DNA from: Bacteroidetes bacterium HGW-Bacteroidetes-8
GTDB lineage: Bacteria; Bacteroidota; Bacteroidia; Bacteroidales; UBA932
Length of the DNA stretch: 64,000 bases
NCBI GenBank assembly: GCA_002840895.1
Contig: PHCZ01000004.1
Coordinates: 62,001-126,000 of the forward strand
Reading direction: 5' to 3'
Within the stretch, counting starts at the first letter, position 1. The number at the start of each line of letters is the position of its first letter. Position numbers and translations under genes: made by a program. Shown here piece by piece: positions 51,589 to 60,904 of this stretch. The notes beneath the pieces are model-generated. The model searched no databases. It was given only the letters and a program-made list of their open reading frames with translations, and was not told where the DNA came from.

Positions 51589-52686
51589 ATGAATAATAAA
51601 GTTAACTTCAATCCTGCAATTCCATATAACGATTTACCCTTATTACCACCACAAGCAGAAATAGAAAATATTATAATTCTTAAAAAGGCAATTGCAGCGA
51701 GTAGGGCATTATCTGAATTGAAAGGAGCCATTACAAATTTGCCAAATCCAACATTATTTATTGATACTATAAACTTACAAGAAGCACAAGCCAGTTCTGC
51801 AATAGAAAATATAATCATAACACAGGATGAATTATTTAAAGCTTCTATAGCCGAAAAGAAAAATGATAATCCGGCAACAAAAGAGGTAATGCATTATAAA
51901 GATGCATTATGGTATGGTGTGGAGCAAATAAACATACGTCCAATATTAAGCACAAATTTATTTGTCGCATTAGTACAAATTATCAAAGAAAATAAATCAA
52001 GTATTAGAAATACTCCAGGAACACAATTAAAAAATCCTATTACAAATACAGTGGTCTATACACCTCCGGAGGGAGAAAATATCATTCGCGATAAACTTAA
52101 AAACCTTGAAGAGTTCATCCACGCAGAAGATAATATAGATCCATTGATAAAAATGGCAATCATACATTATCAATTTGAAGCAATACACCCATTTTTTGAT
52201 GGAAACGGTCGTACAGGCAGAATAATCCTTTTGCTTTATCTCAAAATGGCAGGAATACTTGATTTGCCAGCTTTATATTTGAGTAATTACATCATTCAAA
52301 ATAAAAACAAGTATTATACAAATTTGCGAAAAGTGACAGAAGAAGGAAACTGGCAAGACTGGATAATGTATATGCTAGATATGGTAGAACAAACCGCATT
52401 AAAAGGAAGAAACCAAATAGCAGAAATCGAAGCATTGATGAATAATATGGAAAAAAAAATTCAACAGCAACTTCCCAAAATTTATTCAAAAGATTTAATG
52501 GAAGAATTGTTTCGATTACCTTACACAAAAAGAAATCAACTAGAAAAAGCAGGTTTAGGCAACTTAAAAACAGTGGGTAATTATTTAAAGGAACTGGAAA
52601 ATCAAGGTTTCTTGATAAGTGAACAAGTAGGAAAAGAGAAATTGTATTTAAACTTTAAATTATTAGAAGTTTTAAAAGCAAAATAA
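51589..52686 (+). CDS. Fic family protein
   Basis: A 365-residue protein. The Fic motif IHPFFDGNGRTGRI (HxFxDGNGRxxR) is at nt 52186-52227. The N-terminal inhibitory helix SSAIENI (SxxxEN) occurs upstream of it, the class II arrangement. A C-terminal winged HTH (YTKRNQLEKAGLGNLKTVGNYLKELENQGFL) follows. Fic enzymes transfer AMP to a protein target. Its self-inhibitory motif makes a separate antitoxin unnecessary. Confidence 0.92.
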   Translation: MNNKVNFNPAIPYNDLPLLPPQAEIENIIILKKAIAASRALSELKGAITNLPNPTLFIDTINLQEAQASSAIENIIITQDELFKASIAEKKNDNPATKEVMHYKDALWYGVEQINIRPILSTNLFVALVQIIKENKSSIRNTPGTQLKNPITNTVVYTPPEGENIIRDKLKNLEEFIHAEDNIDPLIKMAIIHYQFEAIHPFFDGNGRTGRIILLLYLKMAGILDLPALYLSNYIIQNKNKYYTNLRKVTEEGNWQDWIMYMLDMVEQTALKGRNQIAEIEALMNNMEKKIQQQLPKIYSKDLMEELFRLPYTKRNQLEKAGLGNLKTVGNYLKELENQGFLISEQVGKEKLYLNFKLLEVLKAK

Positions 52687-53050
52687 TAAAGTAAATTAAC
52701 CATCCACACCCTTCTCAAGCCGGGTGTCGAATATGATATTGAAAGAGCGTATGTCTTCAAACTAATTTGGATTTTTCCTTAAGGAGTGTTTGTTAAATAT
52801 TTCAAATTTAGTGATTTTGAAAACACTCTCTTAATTATAGTCTAAAGTAGTCCACTTTTTGCTGACGATTTACATAGTAAAAAAAAATGAAAATCATCTT
52901 TTTTACTTATAATTTACGGTTATAAATAAACACTTTGGTAGGGTTTTTGGTGGAAGAATTGTTATTAGTACAAACCAACAAGTACAATGAAACATACATT
53001 AAATTCTCTAAAAACCTGAGAATCTCTAAAAAGAAACATTTACGCGTATA
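52687..53050. other. Intergenic stretch without a recognised gene
   Basis: AT-rich with no convincing open frame. An AAGCCGGGTGTCGAATATG segment near 52718 is more GC-rich than its surroundings but matches nothing I know. Confidence 0.4.
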
Positions 53051-53096
53051 ATTCACAAAAAAAAGACCTGAAAATTTCAGGTCTTTTTTTTGTGAA
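53051..53096. terminator. Bidirectional terminator
   Basis: A nearly perfect palindrome built around GACCTGAAA/TTTCAGGTC with eight A before and eight T after, and flanking CAC/GTG. It ends 13 bp from the superoxide dismutase stop. Confidence 0.85.
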
Positions 53097-53109
53097 TGTT
53101 ATGAAGATT

Positions 53110-53685
53110 TTATTGAATAATTCCTCCGCAACTAATGCGTCCTCCAGCATTTCCTGTTGGTTGTGTTACAAAATCGTCTGTGCCAGCATGCACAATGATG
53201 GCTTTTCCTAAAATGTCTTTCTTTTCATCGCCGCAGCCAATACACCATTCATTTGTTTTAAAGGCTACTTCACCGTTTCCTTGTGCGTCTGCGTTGAAGT
53301 TTCCTATATCTCCTTTATGATAACCACTTGTGTCGCCCCATTTGCCATGTTGTTCAAAAGTAGGATTCCAATGACCTCCAGATGATGTGCCGTCTGCAGC
53401 AGTACAATCTGCTTTTTCATGTAAATGTATTGCATGCGTGCCTTCTTGTAATCCCGAAAACGAGCCTATCATTTTTACGACTCCTTCTTCTTGGGTAAAC
53501 GTTATTAAGCCTTTTGTGTTTGTTTCACTTTTTGGCTCCATAACAACTTTTATTTCTGTTTTTTCAGCAGCCACCATTTCTTTCTGGGTAGTATCTTCCT
53601 CTTTAGGTTCTTGCTTTTTATTGTCTTTACAACTGGTAATTGAAAATGCAATAATCATTAATAGTAAAATGAATGAGTTTTTCAT
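53110..53685 (-). CDS. sodC: Cu-Zn superoxide dismutase, lipoprotein
   Basis: Start placed at 53685 (MKNSFILLLMIIAFSITSCK); the longer frame to 53748 would run through the promoter. 191 residues. Lipobox SITSC predicts membrane anchoring. Metal ligands appear in HAIHLHEKADC, GGHWNP, HGKWGD and IIVHAGTDD; the disulphide Cys in ADC and GGRISCGG. Detoxifies superoxide in the envelope. Single gene between terminator and promoter. Confidence 0.92.
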   Translation of the reverse strand: MKNSFILLLMIIAFSITSCKDNKKQEPKEEDTTQKEMVAAEKTEIKVVMEPKSETNTKGLITFTQEEGVVKMIGSFSGLQEGTHAIHLHEKADCTAADGTSSGGHWNPTFEQHGKWGDTSGYHKGDIGNFNADAQGNGEVAFKTNEWCIGCGDEKKDILGKAIIVHAGTDDFVTQPTGNAGGRISCGGIIQ

Positions 53686-53717
53686 AATGTTAATTTTGAA
53701 TGGATTTAAATTGACAA

Positions 53718-53749
53718 TAAAGTTAATGTGGATTATTGTTTTATCCAAA
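53718..53749 (-). promoter_or_regulatory. Promoter of the superoxide dismutase gene
   Basis: Minus strand: TTTGG (53745-53749), 19-bp spacer, TAACTTTA (53718-53725), seven of eight matching TAnnTTTG closely. It decides the start codon at 53685. Confidence 0.6.
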
Positions 53750-53776
53750 GATTTAGAATAGAATTATGAAAAGCTT

Positions 53777-54991
53777 TTACTCTCTTAATTTTGTGAGTAC
53801 TTGAACTTTATTGTGAAGCGTTTTATGTACAGGGCATTTATCTGCAATTTCTAATATACGGTCTCGTTGTTTTGTGTCTAAACTACCTTTTAAGTGAATT
53901 TCTCTGCTGAAAGTATCTATTTTTGCTTCTTGATATTCACAATTTTCACAATCTATGGCATGTTGTTTGTCGTACTTTATTTTAACTTGTACCTCGTCAA
54001 TTTCCCATTTTTTTTGCTTTGCATACATCTGTATCGTCATTGCGGTGCAGGCTGCAAGCCCTGCAGATAAAAATTCATATGGTGAGGGGCCAAAACCTGT
54101 GCCTCCATATTCAATGGGTTCATCAGCTACCATAAAATGATTGCCCACTGCCATTTTGGTCAGAAATCCATCTTTAGAATTTAAGCTAGCCAAAATAGCT
54201 GTTTTAGAAACTATTTTTTCTTGTTCAGGGACTTGTAAATATTTACTCGCCCAGCTACTAATCATCAAACCTACATATTTTGAATCTTCTTTTTTTGTAA
54301 GTAAGTGGTCAGCGCCATCTAATGAAATGAAACTTTTAGGGTGTCTTGCAGCACTGTATATTTCCTCAGCATTATTTATTCCAACAAGAGAATCTTGTGG
54401 TGAATGCATTACCAAAATTGCTTTTCGCAACTTTTTCACTATATCTGGTAGTGATTTAGTTTTTAAATCATTTAAAAATTGTTGTTTTATAGTGAAGTCT
54501 CTTCCGCTTAAGTTTACTACAGCTTGACCTTTGGTTTCAATTTCCTCAATACTGCTTTTTAATAATTTTTTTATATGATTTGGATCAGAAGGGGCACTTA
54601 TGGTAGCTATAGCCTTAATGCTTTCTATTTTTTCAGCAGCAAAAATAACAGCGGCACCACCCAAAGAATGCCCAACTAAAATTGTAGGTGCTTGATGGTT
54701 TTTCTTTAACCAATTAGCAGCGGTAATTAAGTCTTCTACATTACCAGAAAAATTTGTGTCTGAAAAATCGCCGGCGCTTTCTCCTAAGCCTGTAAAATCA
54801 AAACGCAATACGCCAAAACCTTTATCTGCCAATTCTCGGCTAATATTTACAACGGCACTTAAATTTTTATTGCAGGTAAAACAGTGTGCAAATAAGACAA
54901 AATTATGGGGATGTTGGTTATCTGGAAGCTCTAACCTTCCCGATAATTCTTCGCCTTTGTTATTTGTAAAAGTAACTTTTTTAAGATCCAT
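53777..54991 (-). CDS. Fusion of alpha/beta hydrolase and OsmC-like domain
   Basis: A 404-residue protein. Residues 1-250: alpha/beta hydrolase with nucleophile elbow VGHSLGGAA, MHSPQDSLV acid and GADHLL histidine. Residues 270-404: OsmC/Ohr-like domain with LAACTAMTIQMYAKQK and CPVHKTL, the two Cys of the peroxide-reducing site. This fusion is common in Bacteroidota. Probably removes organic peroxides or esters. Confidence 0.9.
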   Translation of the reverse strand: MDLKKVTFTNNKGEELSGRLELPDNQHPHNFVLFAHCFTCNKNLSAVVNISRELADKGFGVLRFDFTGLGESAGDFSDTNFSGNVEDLITAANWLKKNHQAPTILVGHSLGGAAVIFAAEKIESIKAIATISAPSDPNHIKKLLKSSIEEIETKGQAVVNLSGRDFTIKQQFLNDLKTKSLPDIVKKLRKAILVMHSPQDSLVGINNAEEIYSAARHPKSFISLDGADHLLTKKEDSKYVGLMISSWASKYLQVPEQEKIVSKTAILASLNSKDGFLTKMAVGNHFMVADEPIEYGGTGFGPSPYEFLSAGLAACTAMTIQMYAKQKKWEIDEVQVKIKYDKQHAIDCENCEYQEAKIDTFSREIHLKGSLDTKQRDRILEIADKCPVHKTLHNKVQVLTKLRE

Positions 54992-55084
54992 TTAATTGTT
55001 TTTAAGTTTTTTAAAACTGTTGGGTTTGTCGATAGCATTTTCTTTGACTTACAATAAAATGGTTTTTTGGTAATCCTGTTTTTC

Positions 55085-56974
55085 TTAATGAGTTTCTTTT
55101 AAGTATTTATTTAAAAACGCCAAAGTCTTCTCATAGGCGGCTATTTGATTTTCTTTTTTAACAAAGCCATGTCCTTCGTCTTCAAATAATACATATTCTA
55201 CAGGCACACCATTTTCTCTTACTTTTTCTACAATTTCATCAGACTCGATTTGAAGCACTCTAGGGTCTTGAACGCCTTGTAGCACCATTAATGGTTTGGT
55301 GACATTTTGGGTATGAAACAATGGAGATATTTTTTTTAATCGAATGCTATCTTCGGTATATGGGTTGCCCATTTCTAAATATAAGGCGTCTTTAAACGAT
55401 TCCCACCATTTTGGTATGCTTTTTAAAGTGCGTATCCAGTTTGTTACACCGTAAATGTTTACACCAACTTCAAATTCTTCAGGTGCAAAAGTTAGTGCTG
55501 CCATGGTCATATAACCTCCGTAAGAGCCACCTATAATTCCAATTTTGGTAGAAATTATTTCTGGTTGTTTTGCTAACCAGTTTTTTCCTTCTATACAGTC
55601 TTGTAAATCGCCTTCGCCATGATTTTGGTCGTCTAATTGATAGAAGGTTTTTCCATAGCCACTGCTGCCTCGGTTGTTGACGGCAAGAACGGCATAGCCA
55701 TGATTTACGAGATATTGAATAAAGGAATTAAAATTTTGTCTGGACTGCCCACCTGGACCACCGTGTACCCAAACTAAAGCTGGTACAGGATTTTCTTTGG
55801 AAGCATTTAGGGGTTTGTAATACACGGCTGGAATTTCTAATGCATCAAATGAAGGATATCGAATAATTTGAGCAGCTACAAGGTCTTTCTGGTTTATTTC
55901 GGTATTTAAAACATTGGTGAGTTTGGTACTTTCCTTACTTTCTAGGTTATACACATATAGGTTTGTGGGTGTATGGGAACCACCTACATTTATTATGGCT
56001 AATGTTTCATCCTTTGAAAAATCAATTCCAGTTATAAATTCATTTTCAAAATTGGGCAAATCTAAAGGATTTCCTGTATCATTTTTAGTAACTTCTATCT
56101 TGTTTGCAGCATCTTCATTGATATTGATAAATTTGTATTTTCCATTATGACTGACTCCCATTCCGGAAATATCCCAATTTTTTTCTGTTATTTTTTCCGA
56201 AGTATTTTCTGCTATCGAATATTTCATTAGGTAAGAAAATTCACTTCCTAGGTTTGTTGTGTAATACAGATATTTATTGTCTTTAGAAAATGTTTGTGCT
56301 GCATTTCCGCTTTGTTCTTTGTTTATTTTTGTAAAGATTTTTTCTTTTAAATTGTAAATAAACAAATCTGAATCATTCGTGTTTATGGCTTTACCTAATG
56401 CTATATAATTGCCGTCATCAGAGATGTCTCCATAATCATAGCCTTCTTTGTTTTCAAATATCAGTTTAGAAATAAATGAGGTTATATCCATTTGATAAAC
56501 ATCTGTATATCTGGAATCTCGTTCATTGCTTCCATAATAAAAACTTTTTTTGTCTTTTGCCCAGCTGTAAAATAAGGCTCTTACATTTTTTTCGGGAGTT
56601 AGTCGTTTTAGGTTTTCACCATCTTTTACAAATATTTTATAAATTTCATCACCATTACCATCCATTCTAAAGAGAATTCGTTCGTCTTCTGGAAAGAAGG
56701 AAATGGCATAAATTGAAGCGCTATCCGATTTTGTAATAGGCATCATTTCGCCACCAGATGTTGGAATGGTGTACATATTAAAAATACCCGAGCGGTTACT
56801 GGTTACTAAAATTTTGGATTTATCTGGAGAAAAACTACTACCAAATACAGATTCATTGTCCATAAATTGTTCAATAGTATAGGAGCCAACTTCTCTTTTT
56901 TCGTCTTGTTTTTTTTCGGATTTGCAGGAATATATGAAAACTAGTGCCGCTGCATAAAGTATTGTTTTTTTCAT
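55085..56974 (-). CDS. S9 family prolyl oligopeptidase-type peptidase, lipoprotein
   Basis: A 629-residue protein. N-terminal lipobox (LVFIYSCK), a seven-bladed beta-propeller-like region (repeated FSPDKSKI, SFFPEDERI, FSKDNKYLYY), then the peptidase domain with the serine in GIIGGSYGGYMT, Asp in LQGVQDPRV and His in EDEGHGF. Exported, degrading peptides at the envelope. Confidence 0.92.
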   Translation of the reverse strand: MKKTILYAAALVFIYSCKSEKKQDEKREVGSYTIEQFMDNESVFGSSFSPDKSKILVTSNRSGIFNMYTIPTSGGEMMPITKSDSASIYAISFFPEDERILFRMDGNGDEIYKIFVKDGENLKRLTPEKNVRALFYSWAKDKKSFYYGSNERDSRYTDVYQMDITSFISKLIFENKEGYDYGDISDDGNYIALGKAINTNDSDLFIYNLKEKIFTKINKEQSGNAAQTFSKDNKYLYYTTNLGSEFSYLMKYSIAENTSEKITEKNWDISGMGVSHNGKYKFININEDAANKIEVTKNDTGNPLDLPNFENEFITGIDFSKDETLAIINVGGSHTPTNLYVYNLESKESTKLTNVLNTEINQKDLVAAQIIRYPSFDALEIPAVYYKPLNASKENPVPALVWVHGGPGGQSRQNFNSFIQYLVNHGYAVLAVNNRGSSGYGKTFYQLDDQNHGEGDLQDCIEGKNWLAKQPEIISTKIGIIGGSYGGYMTMAALTFAPEEFEVGVNIYGVTNWIRTLKSIPKWWESFKDALYLEMGNPYTEDSIRLKKISPLFHTQNVTKPLMVLQGVQDPRVLQIESDEIVEKVRENGVPVEYVLFEDEGHGFVKKENQIAAYEKTLAFLNKYLKETH

Positions 56975-57063
56975 TTTTAAGGAAGTAATATTTAGTTAGT
57001 TAGTTGTAAGTTACTAATGTACAATAATTTTCTAAAGACAAAACATATTTATTTTAGGCTTAC

Positions 57064-57669
57064 CTATTTGGAATTCTCTTTTAGTTTGCGTTTTTTTATA
57101 CGTTTTGGATTGTACCACAAATAAAATCCTGTGATAGAAAGCATCATTAATCCTAAGCAGGTAATAGTTACATAGATTTTTTTTACTTCTTCGTTGTTAC
57201 TTTTTATAAAAAAATCGATTATGGAACCATCATGAATTTGTTCTATAATATCAGATGTTCTTGTTTTTACTGAAAGGATTTTGCCTGATTTGATGCCCAC
57301 TTGTACTTCACTGTAATGATTATAAAATCGCACTTTTGCAACTCCTTTTTCTGGACGAATGTCTATTCGATCTACTGTGGCATCTAAATCGGTGTTTTCA
57401 AGAATGTATAAAGAGGCTATTTGCTGAATTTTTTCAATAGGAAGTATTGGTGTATTTGTGATGTCTTTTTGTGTAGGAGGTAAAAGGTTTAAATCTTTTT
57501 TCCAAGCTAAAAGTAAGCCAGAAACTCCAATAATAAACATAAAAACAAACAAAGTAATAGCTATATATTTGTGAATTTTGCGATGCCAACGTGTGTTTTT
57601 AGCAATTTTTTTTGAGGGATTTATCAAGTGGGTTTTTTTAGGAATTCCAAAAATAAACAAATCTCTCAT
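57064..57669 (-). CDS. PepSY-domain membrane protein
   Basis: A 201-residue protein with two transmembrane segments (about 35-57 and 168-188) around a periplasmic PepSY-like domain (VDRIDIRPEKGVAKVRFYNHYSEVQVGIKSGKILSVKTRTSDII). The end YLWYNPKRIKKRK is typical of PepSY-associated TM proteins, often linked to iron uptake or reductases. Confidence 0.82.
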   Translation of the reverse strand: MRDLFIFGIPKKTHLINPSKKIAKNTRWHRKIHKYIAITLFVFMFIIGVSGLLLAWKKDLNLLPPTQKDITNTPILPIEKIQQIASLYILENTDLDATVDRIDIRPEKGVAKVRFYNHYSEVQVGIKSGKILSVKTRTSDIIEQIHDGSIIDFFIKSNNEEVKKIYVTITCLGLMMLSITGFYLWYNPKRIKKRKLKENSK

Positions 57670-57695
57670 AAAACCTACTGAAAAATTCTTAAACC

Positions 57696-57739
57696 TGCCT
57701 TAGGAATCGCTTATATTTGTCATAATATAACCTAAGGCA
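57696..57739 (+). promoter_or_regulatory. Promoter with 9-bp inverted repeat before the FAD oxidoreductase
   Basis: TGCCTTAGG (57696-57704) and CCTAAGGCA (57731-57739) are perfect inverted repeats. The -7 box TATATTTG (57712-57719) lies between them and the right arm runs into the ATG. A regulator bound here would block transcription or initiation. Confidence 0.5.
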
Positions 57740-59289
57740 TGCAAAAAGAGTTAAGTATTCAAGTGGTTCCCGAAATTGCAGCAAATTCGTCAGCGCTTCA
57801 ACATTTTGTTTCCAAACATTCTGGAATTCCCTTCCATGAAATTTCACATATAGAAATTTTAAAACGAAGTATAGATGCAAGACAAAAAAGCATTAAAATT
57901 AATCTAAAACTACTCATTTTTATACAAGAAGATTTTATAGAGAAATTGCCGCAATTGCCTAACTATAAAGATGTTTCTAAGCAAGATGTTATTCTTATTG
58001 TAGGTGCTGGACCAGCCGGTTTATTTGCAGCATTGCGTTGTATTGAACTTGGCAAAAAACCTATTGTAATTGAAAGAGGAAAAGAAGTTAGAGCTAGACG
58101 TCGCGATTTAAAAAAATTGAATATCGAACATATTGTAAACGAAGATTCTAATTATTGTTTTGGTGAAGGTGGAGCAGGGACGTATTCTGACGGAAAGTTA
58201 TACACCAGGAGTAAAAAACGTGGAGATGTTCAACGCATTTTAGAATTATTTGTAGCTTTTGGTGCAACCAAAGAAATTTTAGTGGAAGCACATCCTCACA
58301 TCGGGACCAATAAACTTCCAGCGATTATTCAGGATATAACAAAAACAATTATTGAATTTGGTGGCGAGGTACTTTTTAATAGTAGAGTAGTTGACATACT
58401 TACTCTTAATGAGTCGATTATAGGTGTAGCACTTCAAGATGGAGGAATCATTAATTGTAAAAAATTACTTCTTGCCACAGGACATTCTGCTAGAGATATT
58501 TTTGAATTACTATATAAAAAACAAATCGCCATAGAAGCAAAACCATTTGCCTTAGGAGTTCGTGTAGAGCATCCTCAAGACCTTATTGATAGCATTCAGT
58601 ACTCGTGTGATTATCGTGGCGCGTTTTTACCACCTGCGCCTTATAGTATTGTAAAGCAAGTGGATGGAAGAGGTGTTTATTCTTTTTGTATGTGTCCTGG
58701 TGGGATCATTGCGCCTTGTGCTACATCACCAGGTGAAATAGTTACTAATGGTTGGTCGCCCAGCAAACGCGATCAGGCTACTGCTAATTCAGGTATCGTG
58801 GTGGAAGTGCGTCCGCAGGATTTTAAATCTTTTGGAAATTCGCCACTTGCTGCCATGTACTTTCAGCAACAGGTAGAACAAAAAGCTTGGCTAGAAGGTG
58901 GTAAAACCCAAACCGCGCCGGCACAGCGATTAGTTGATTTTAGTTCTGGAAAATTGTCATCAAATTTGCCCATTACGTCATATAAACCAGGAGTTACCTC
59001 TGTGGAATTAGGAAGTGTTTTGCCATCCTTTATTTATAAAACGTTACAAGAAGGGTTTAAAGAATTTGGAAAAAGCATGAAAGGATATTTTACAAATGAA
59101 GCCGTAGTGCATGCCACCGAATCTAGAACCTCGTCTCCAGTTAGAATTCCAAGAAATAAAGATACTCTGGAGCACATTCATATAAAAGGATTGTATCCTT
59201 GTGGAGAAGGTGCTGGCTATGCAGGAGGTATTATTTCTGCAGCTATTGATGGTGAAAAATGTGCAGAACAAGCGGTAATTTCATTATAA
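57739..59289 (+). CDS. FAD-dependent oxidoreductase (NAD(P)/FAD type)
   Basis: A 516-residue protein: N-terminal 75-residue domain, Rossmann VILIVGAGPAGLFAALRCIELG, GKKPIVIERG, then NYCFGEGGAGTYSDGKLYTR, CMCPGG with two Cys, and a C-terminal GLYPCGEGAGYAGGIISAAIDG FAD-binding end. A family of flavoproteins widespread in bacteria; substrate unknown. Confidence 0.85.
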   Translation: MQKELSIQVVPEIAANSSALQHFVSKHSGIPFHEISHIEILKRSIDARQKSIKINLKLLIFIQEDFIEKLPQLPNYKDVSKQDVILIVGAGPAGLFAALRCIELGKKPIVIERGKEVRARRRDLKKLNIEHIVNEDSNYCFGEGGAGTYSDGKLYTRSKKRGDVQRILELFVAFGATKEILVEAHPHIGTNKLPAIIQDITKTIIEFGGEVLFNSRVVDILTLNESIIGVALQDGGIINCKKLLLATGHSARDIFELLYKKQIAIEAKPFALGVRVEHPQDLIDSIQYSCDYRGAFLPPAPYSIVKQVDGRGVYSFCMCPGGIIAPCATSPGEIVTNGWSPSKRDQATANSGIVVEVRPQDFKSFGNSPLAAMYFQQQVEQKAWLEGGKTQTAPAQRLVDFSSGKLSSNLPITSYKPGVTSVELGSVLPSFIYKTLQEGFKEFGKSMKGYFTNEAVVHATESRTSSPVRIPRNKDTLEHIHIKGLYPCGEGAGYAGGIISAAIDGEKCAEQAVISL

Positions 59290-59326
59290 AATGAACATAT
59301 AAAGTTAAAAACTTCATGCTTTAAAG

Positions 59327-60325
59327 TTATTTTATTTCCTCACGACCATCGGCATGAATGGCAAATCGGCCTTTTTTGGGACTGTGCACATGTTCATGGC
59401 TGGGCCAAGGCCATCCACCAAACTGATCTTTGTGGTATTGAGAAATAGTTTCTTGAATGCCTTCTTTTGAATTAGCAACAAAAGGGCCTTGCTGAACTAC
59501 AGTTTCTCCAATGGGTTTTCCTTGCAAGAATAAAAATTCAGCAGGAGTATTGCCGTTTGTGATGGTTATTTTTTCGGTTGAAATTAAATCTAGTGAGTGC
59601 TCTTGCGGAATGGTAAATCCTTCGGTAACTATTTCATTACCTTTATAGAAAAACAAGGTTCTGTTTATACCTTCTGAAGCGGTAGGAATTTCCCAAGTTG
59701 CTCCGGCTTCCATTTTGATGGTCCAGATGGCAACTTCATTATTAGGGTCTGCTGCCCAGGAATTTGGGGTAGGAGATGGGGCTTGAACGCCATTAAAAAT
59801 TCCTGCAATTATTTTTATTTGCATTCCATTTTCCTTTAGTACAGGAATTTCTTCACTCCATAACATTCTAAAGTGGGCATCTACATTTTTGCTTTTTCTA
59901 GGAAGATTAAGCCACAACTGAAATAATAACAAGGGGTTGTTTTTATCTGAATTTATAAGTGGAAACATTTCGCAATGCATTACACCTTTTCCTGCGGTCA
60001 TCCATTGTGCATCGCCATTTCCAAATCGACCTGCTGCACCTAAGGAGTCACTGTGGTCTGCAAAACCTTCTTCTACGAGCGTTACGGTTTCAAAACCACT
60101 ATGTGGGTGCGCAGGAAACCCCGGAACCTTTGAGCCATGATACATACGCCATCCATCTTTTAGAGTAAAATCCTGACCAATGTATCTTCCTTTTAGTAGG
60201 TTTAAATCTGGGCCTAAGTTTTCTTTACCGGGAGGATAGTTGTCTTTGTGATATGCACAAAATAGAAAGGGATCTTGTGTTTCCCATTGAAAACCTAGTT
60301 GTTTTATTTTTTTTATAGCAGACAT
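59327..60325 (-). CDS. Pirin family protein
   Basis: A 332-residue bicupin. The metal site comes from PGFPAHPHSGFETVTLVEEGFADHSDS with two His, later GVMHCE with His and Glu. Pirins bind iron; some have quercetinase activity or act as redox-sensing cofactors. Converges with the FAD oxidoreductase gene. Confidence 0.9.
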   Translation of the reverse strand: MSAIKKIKQLGFQWETQDPFLFCAYHKDNYPPGKENLGPDLNLLKGRYIGQDFTLKDGWRMYHGSKVPGFPAHPHSGFETVTLVEEGFADHSDSLGAAGRFGNGDAQWMTAGKGVMHCEMFPLINSDKNNPLLLFQLWLNLPRKSKNVDAHFRMLWSEEIPVLKENGMQIKIIAGIFNGVQAPSPTPNSWAADPNNEVAIWTIKMEAGATWEIPTASEGINRTLFFYKGNEIVTEGFTIPQEHSLDLISTEKITITNGNTPAEFLFLQGKPIGETVVQQGPFVANSKEGIQETISQYHKDQFGGWPWPSHEHVHSPKKGRFAIHADGREEIK

Positions 60326-60384
60326 CGCTCTTTTTTTTGAAAGATAAAATTACATCTATTCTGCGAAAAATTTTGCTAATTGAT

Positions 60385-60417
60385 ATAAAAAAAAGGCTTC
60401 TGTTTTTTAGAAGCCTT
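60385..60417 (-). terminator. Intrinsic terminator of the LysM gene
   Basis: AAGGCTTCT (60393-60401) pairs with AGAAGCCTT (60409-60417). On the minus strand eight T follow. It is 15 bp past the LysM stop. Confidence 0.85.
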
Positions 60418-60431
60418 AAAAGCGGAAGCAT

Positions 60432-60812
60432 TTATAGGTTTGGAATTTTTAAAATTTGCCCTGGATGAATCAAATCAGGATTCTTTAGTTGGTCAGTATT
60501 TGCTTGAAAAATAGTATTATATTTACTTGGGTTTCCATAATATTGTTTAGCAATTTTAGAAAGTGAATCCCCACTTTTAACAATATGCTTAGCATATATA
60601 GAATCATCTGTTACTGTTATGTCTGCTACAAGGTCAATTGGGCTTTCTCCTCCTATACTTTTAATTTCATTCCAAAGTAAATCTTTTTGATATTGATTTT
60701 CGGCCGTTCCTTTAATATAAAGTTTTCCATTTTCTTCTTTAACTTCGCCATTTTTAATTTGAAGATGTTCACCTAAGTCTAGAACTTTTTGATATTTATT
60801 TTTTACCATCAC
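60432..60812 (-). CDS. BON-LysM protein (Kbp/YgaU-like)
   Basis: A 126-residue protein: BON-like N-terminal half (LQIKNGEVKEENGKLYIKG), LysM domain in the second half (HIVKSGDSLSKIAKQYYGNP, IFQANTDQLKNPDLIHPGQILKIP). No signal peptide, like E. coli Kbp. A potassium-binding or envelope-linked role is inferred. A second start two codons in (MVKNKY) is equally possible. Confidence 0.88.
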   Translation of the reverse strand: MMVKNKYQKVLDLGEHLQIKNGEVKEENGKLYIKGTAENQYQKDLLWNEIKSIGGESPIDLVADITVTDDSIYAKHIVKSGDSLSKIAKQYYGNPSKYNTIFQANTDQLKNPDLIHPGQILKIPNL

Positions 60813-60904
60813 TTTTTTTTTAAGGTTAATGAACGAAAGGTATAAAATTTTTATGTTTTAAAGAAAATAAAAAAATAAATAGTTTTTTGATTGGTAAAAT
60901 TAAA

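Noticed and set aside
53686-53748. Longer N-terminus of the superoxide dismutase
   Set aside because: It would place the promoter within the coding region and move the lipoprotein signal away from the N-terminus.
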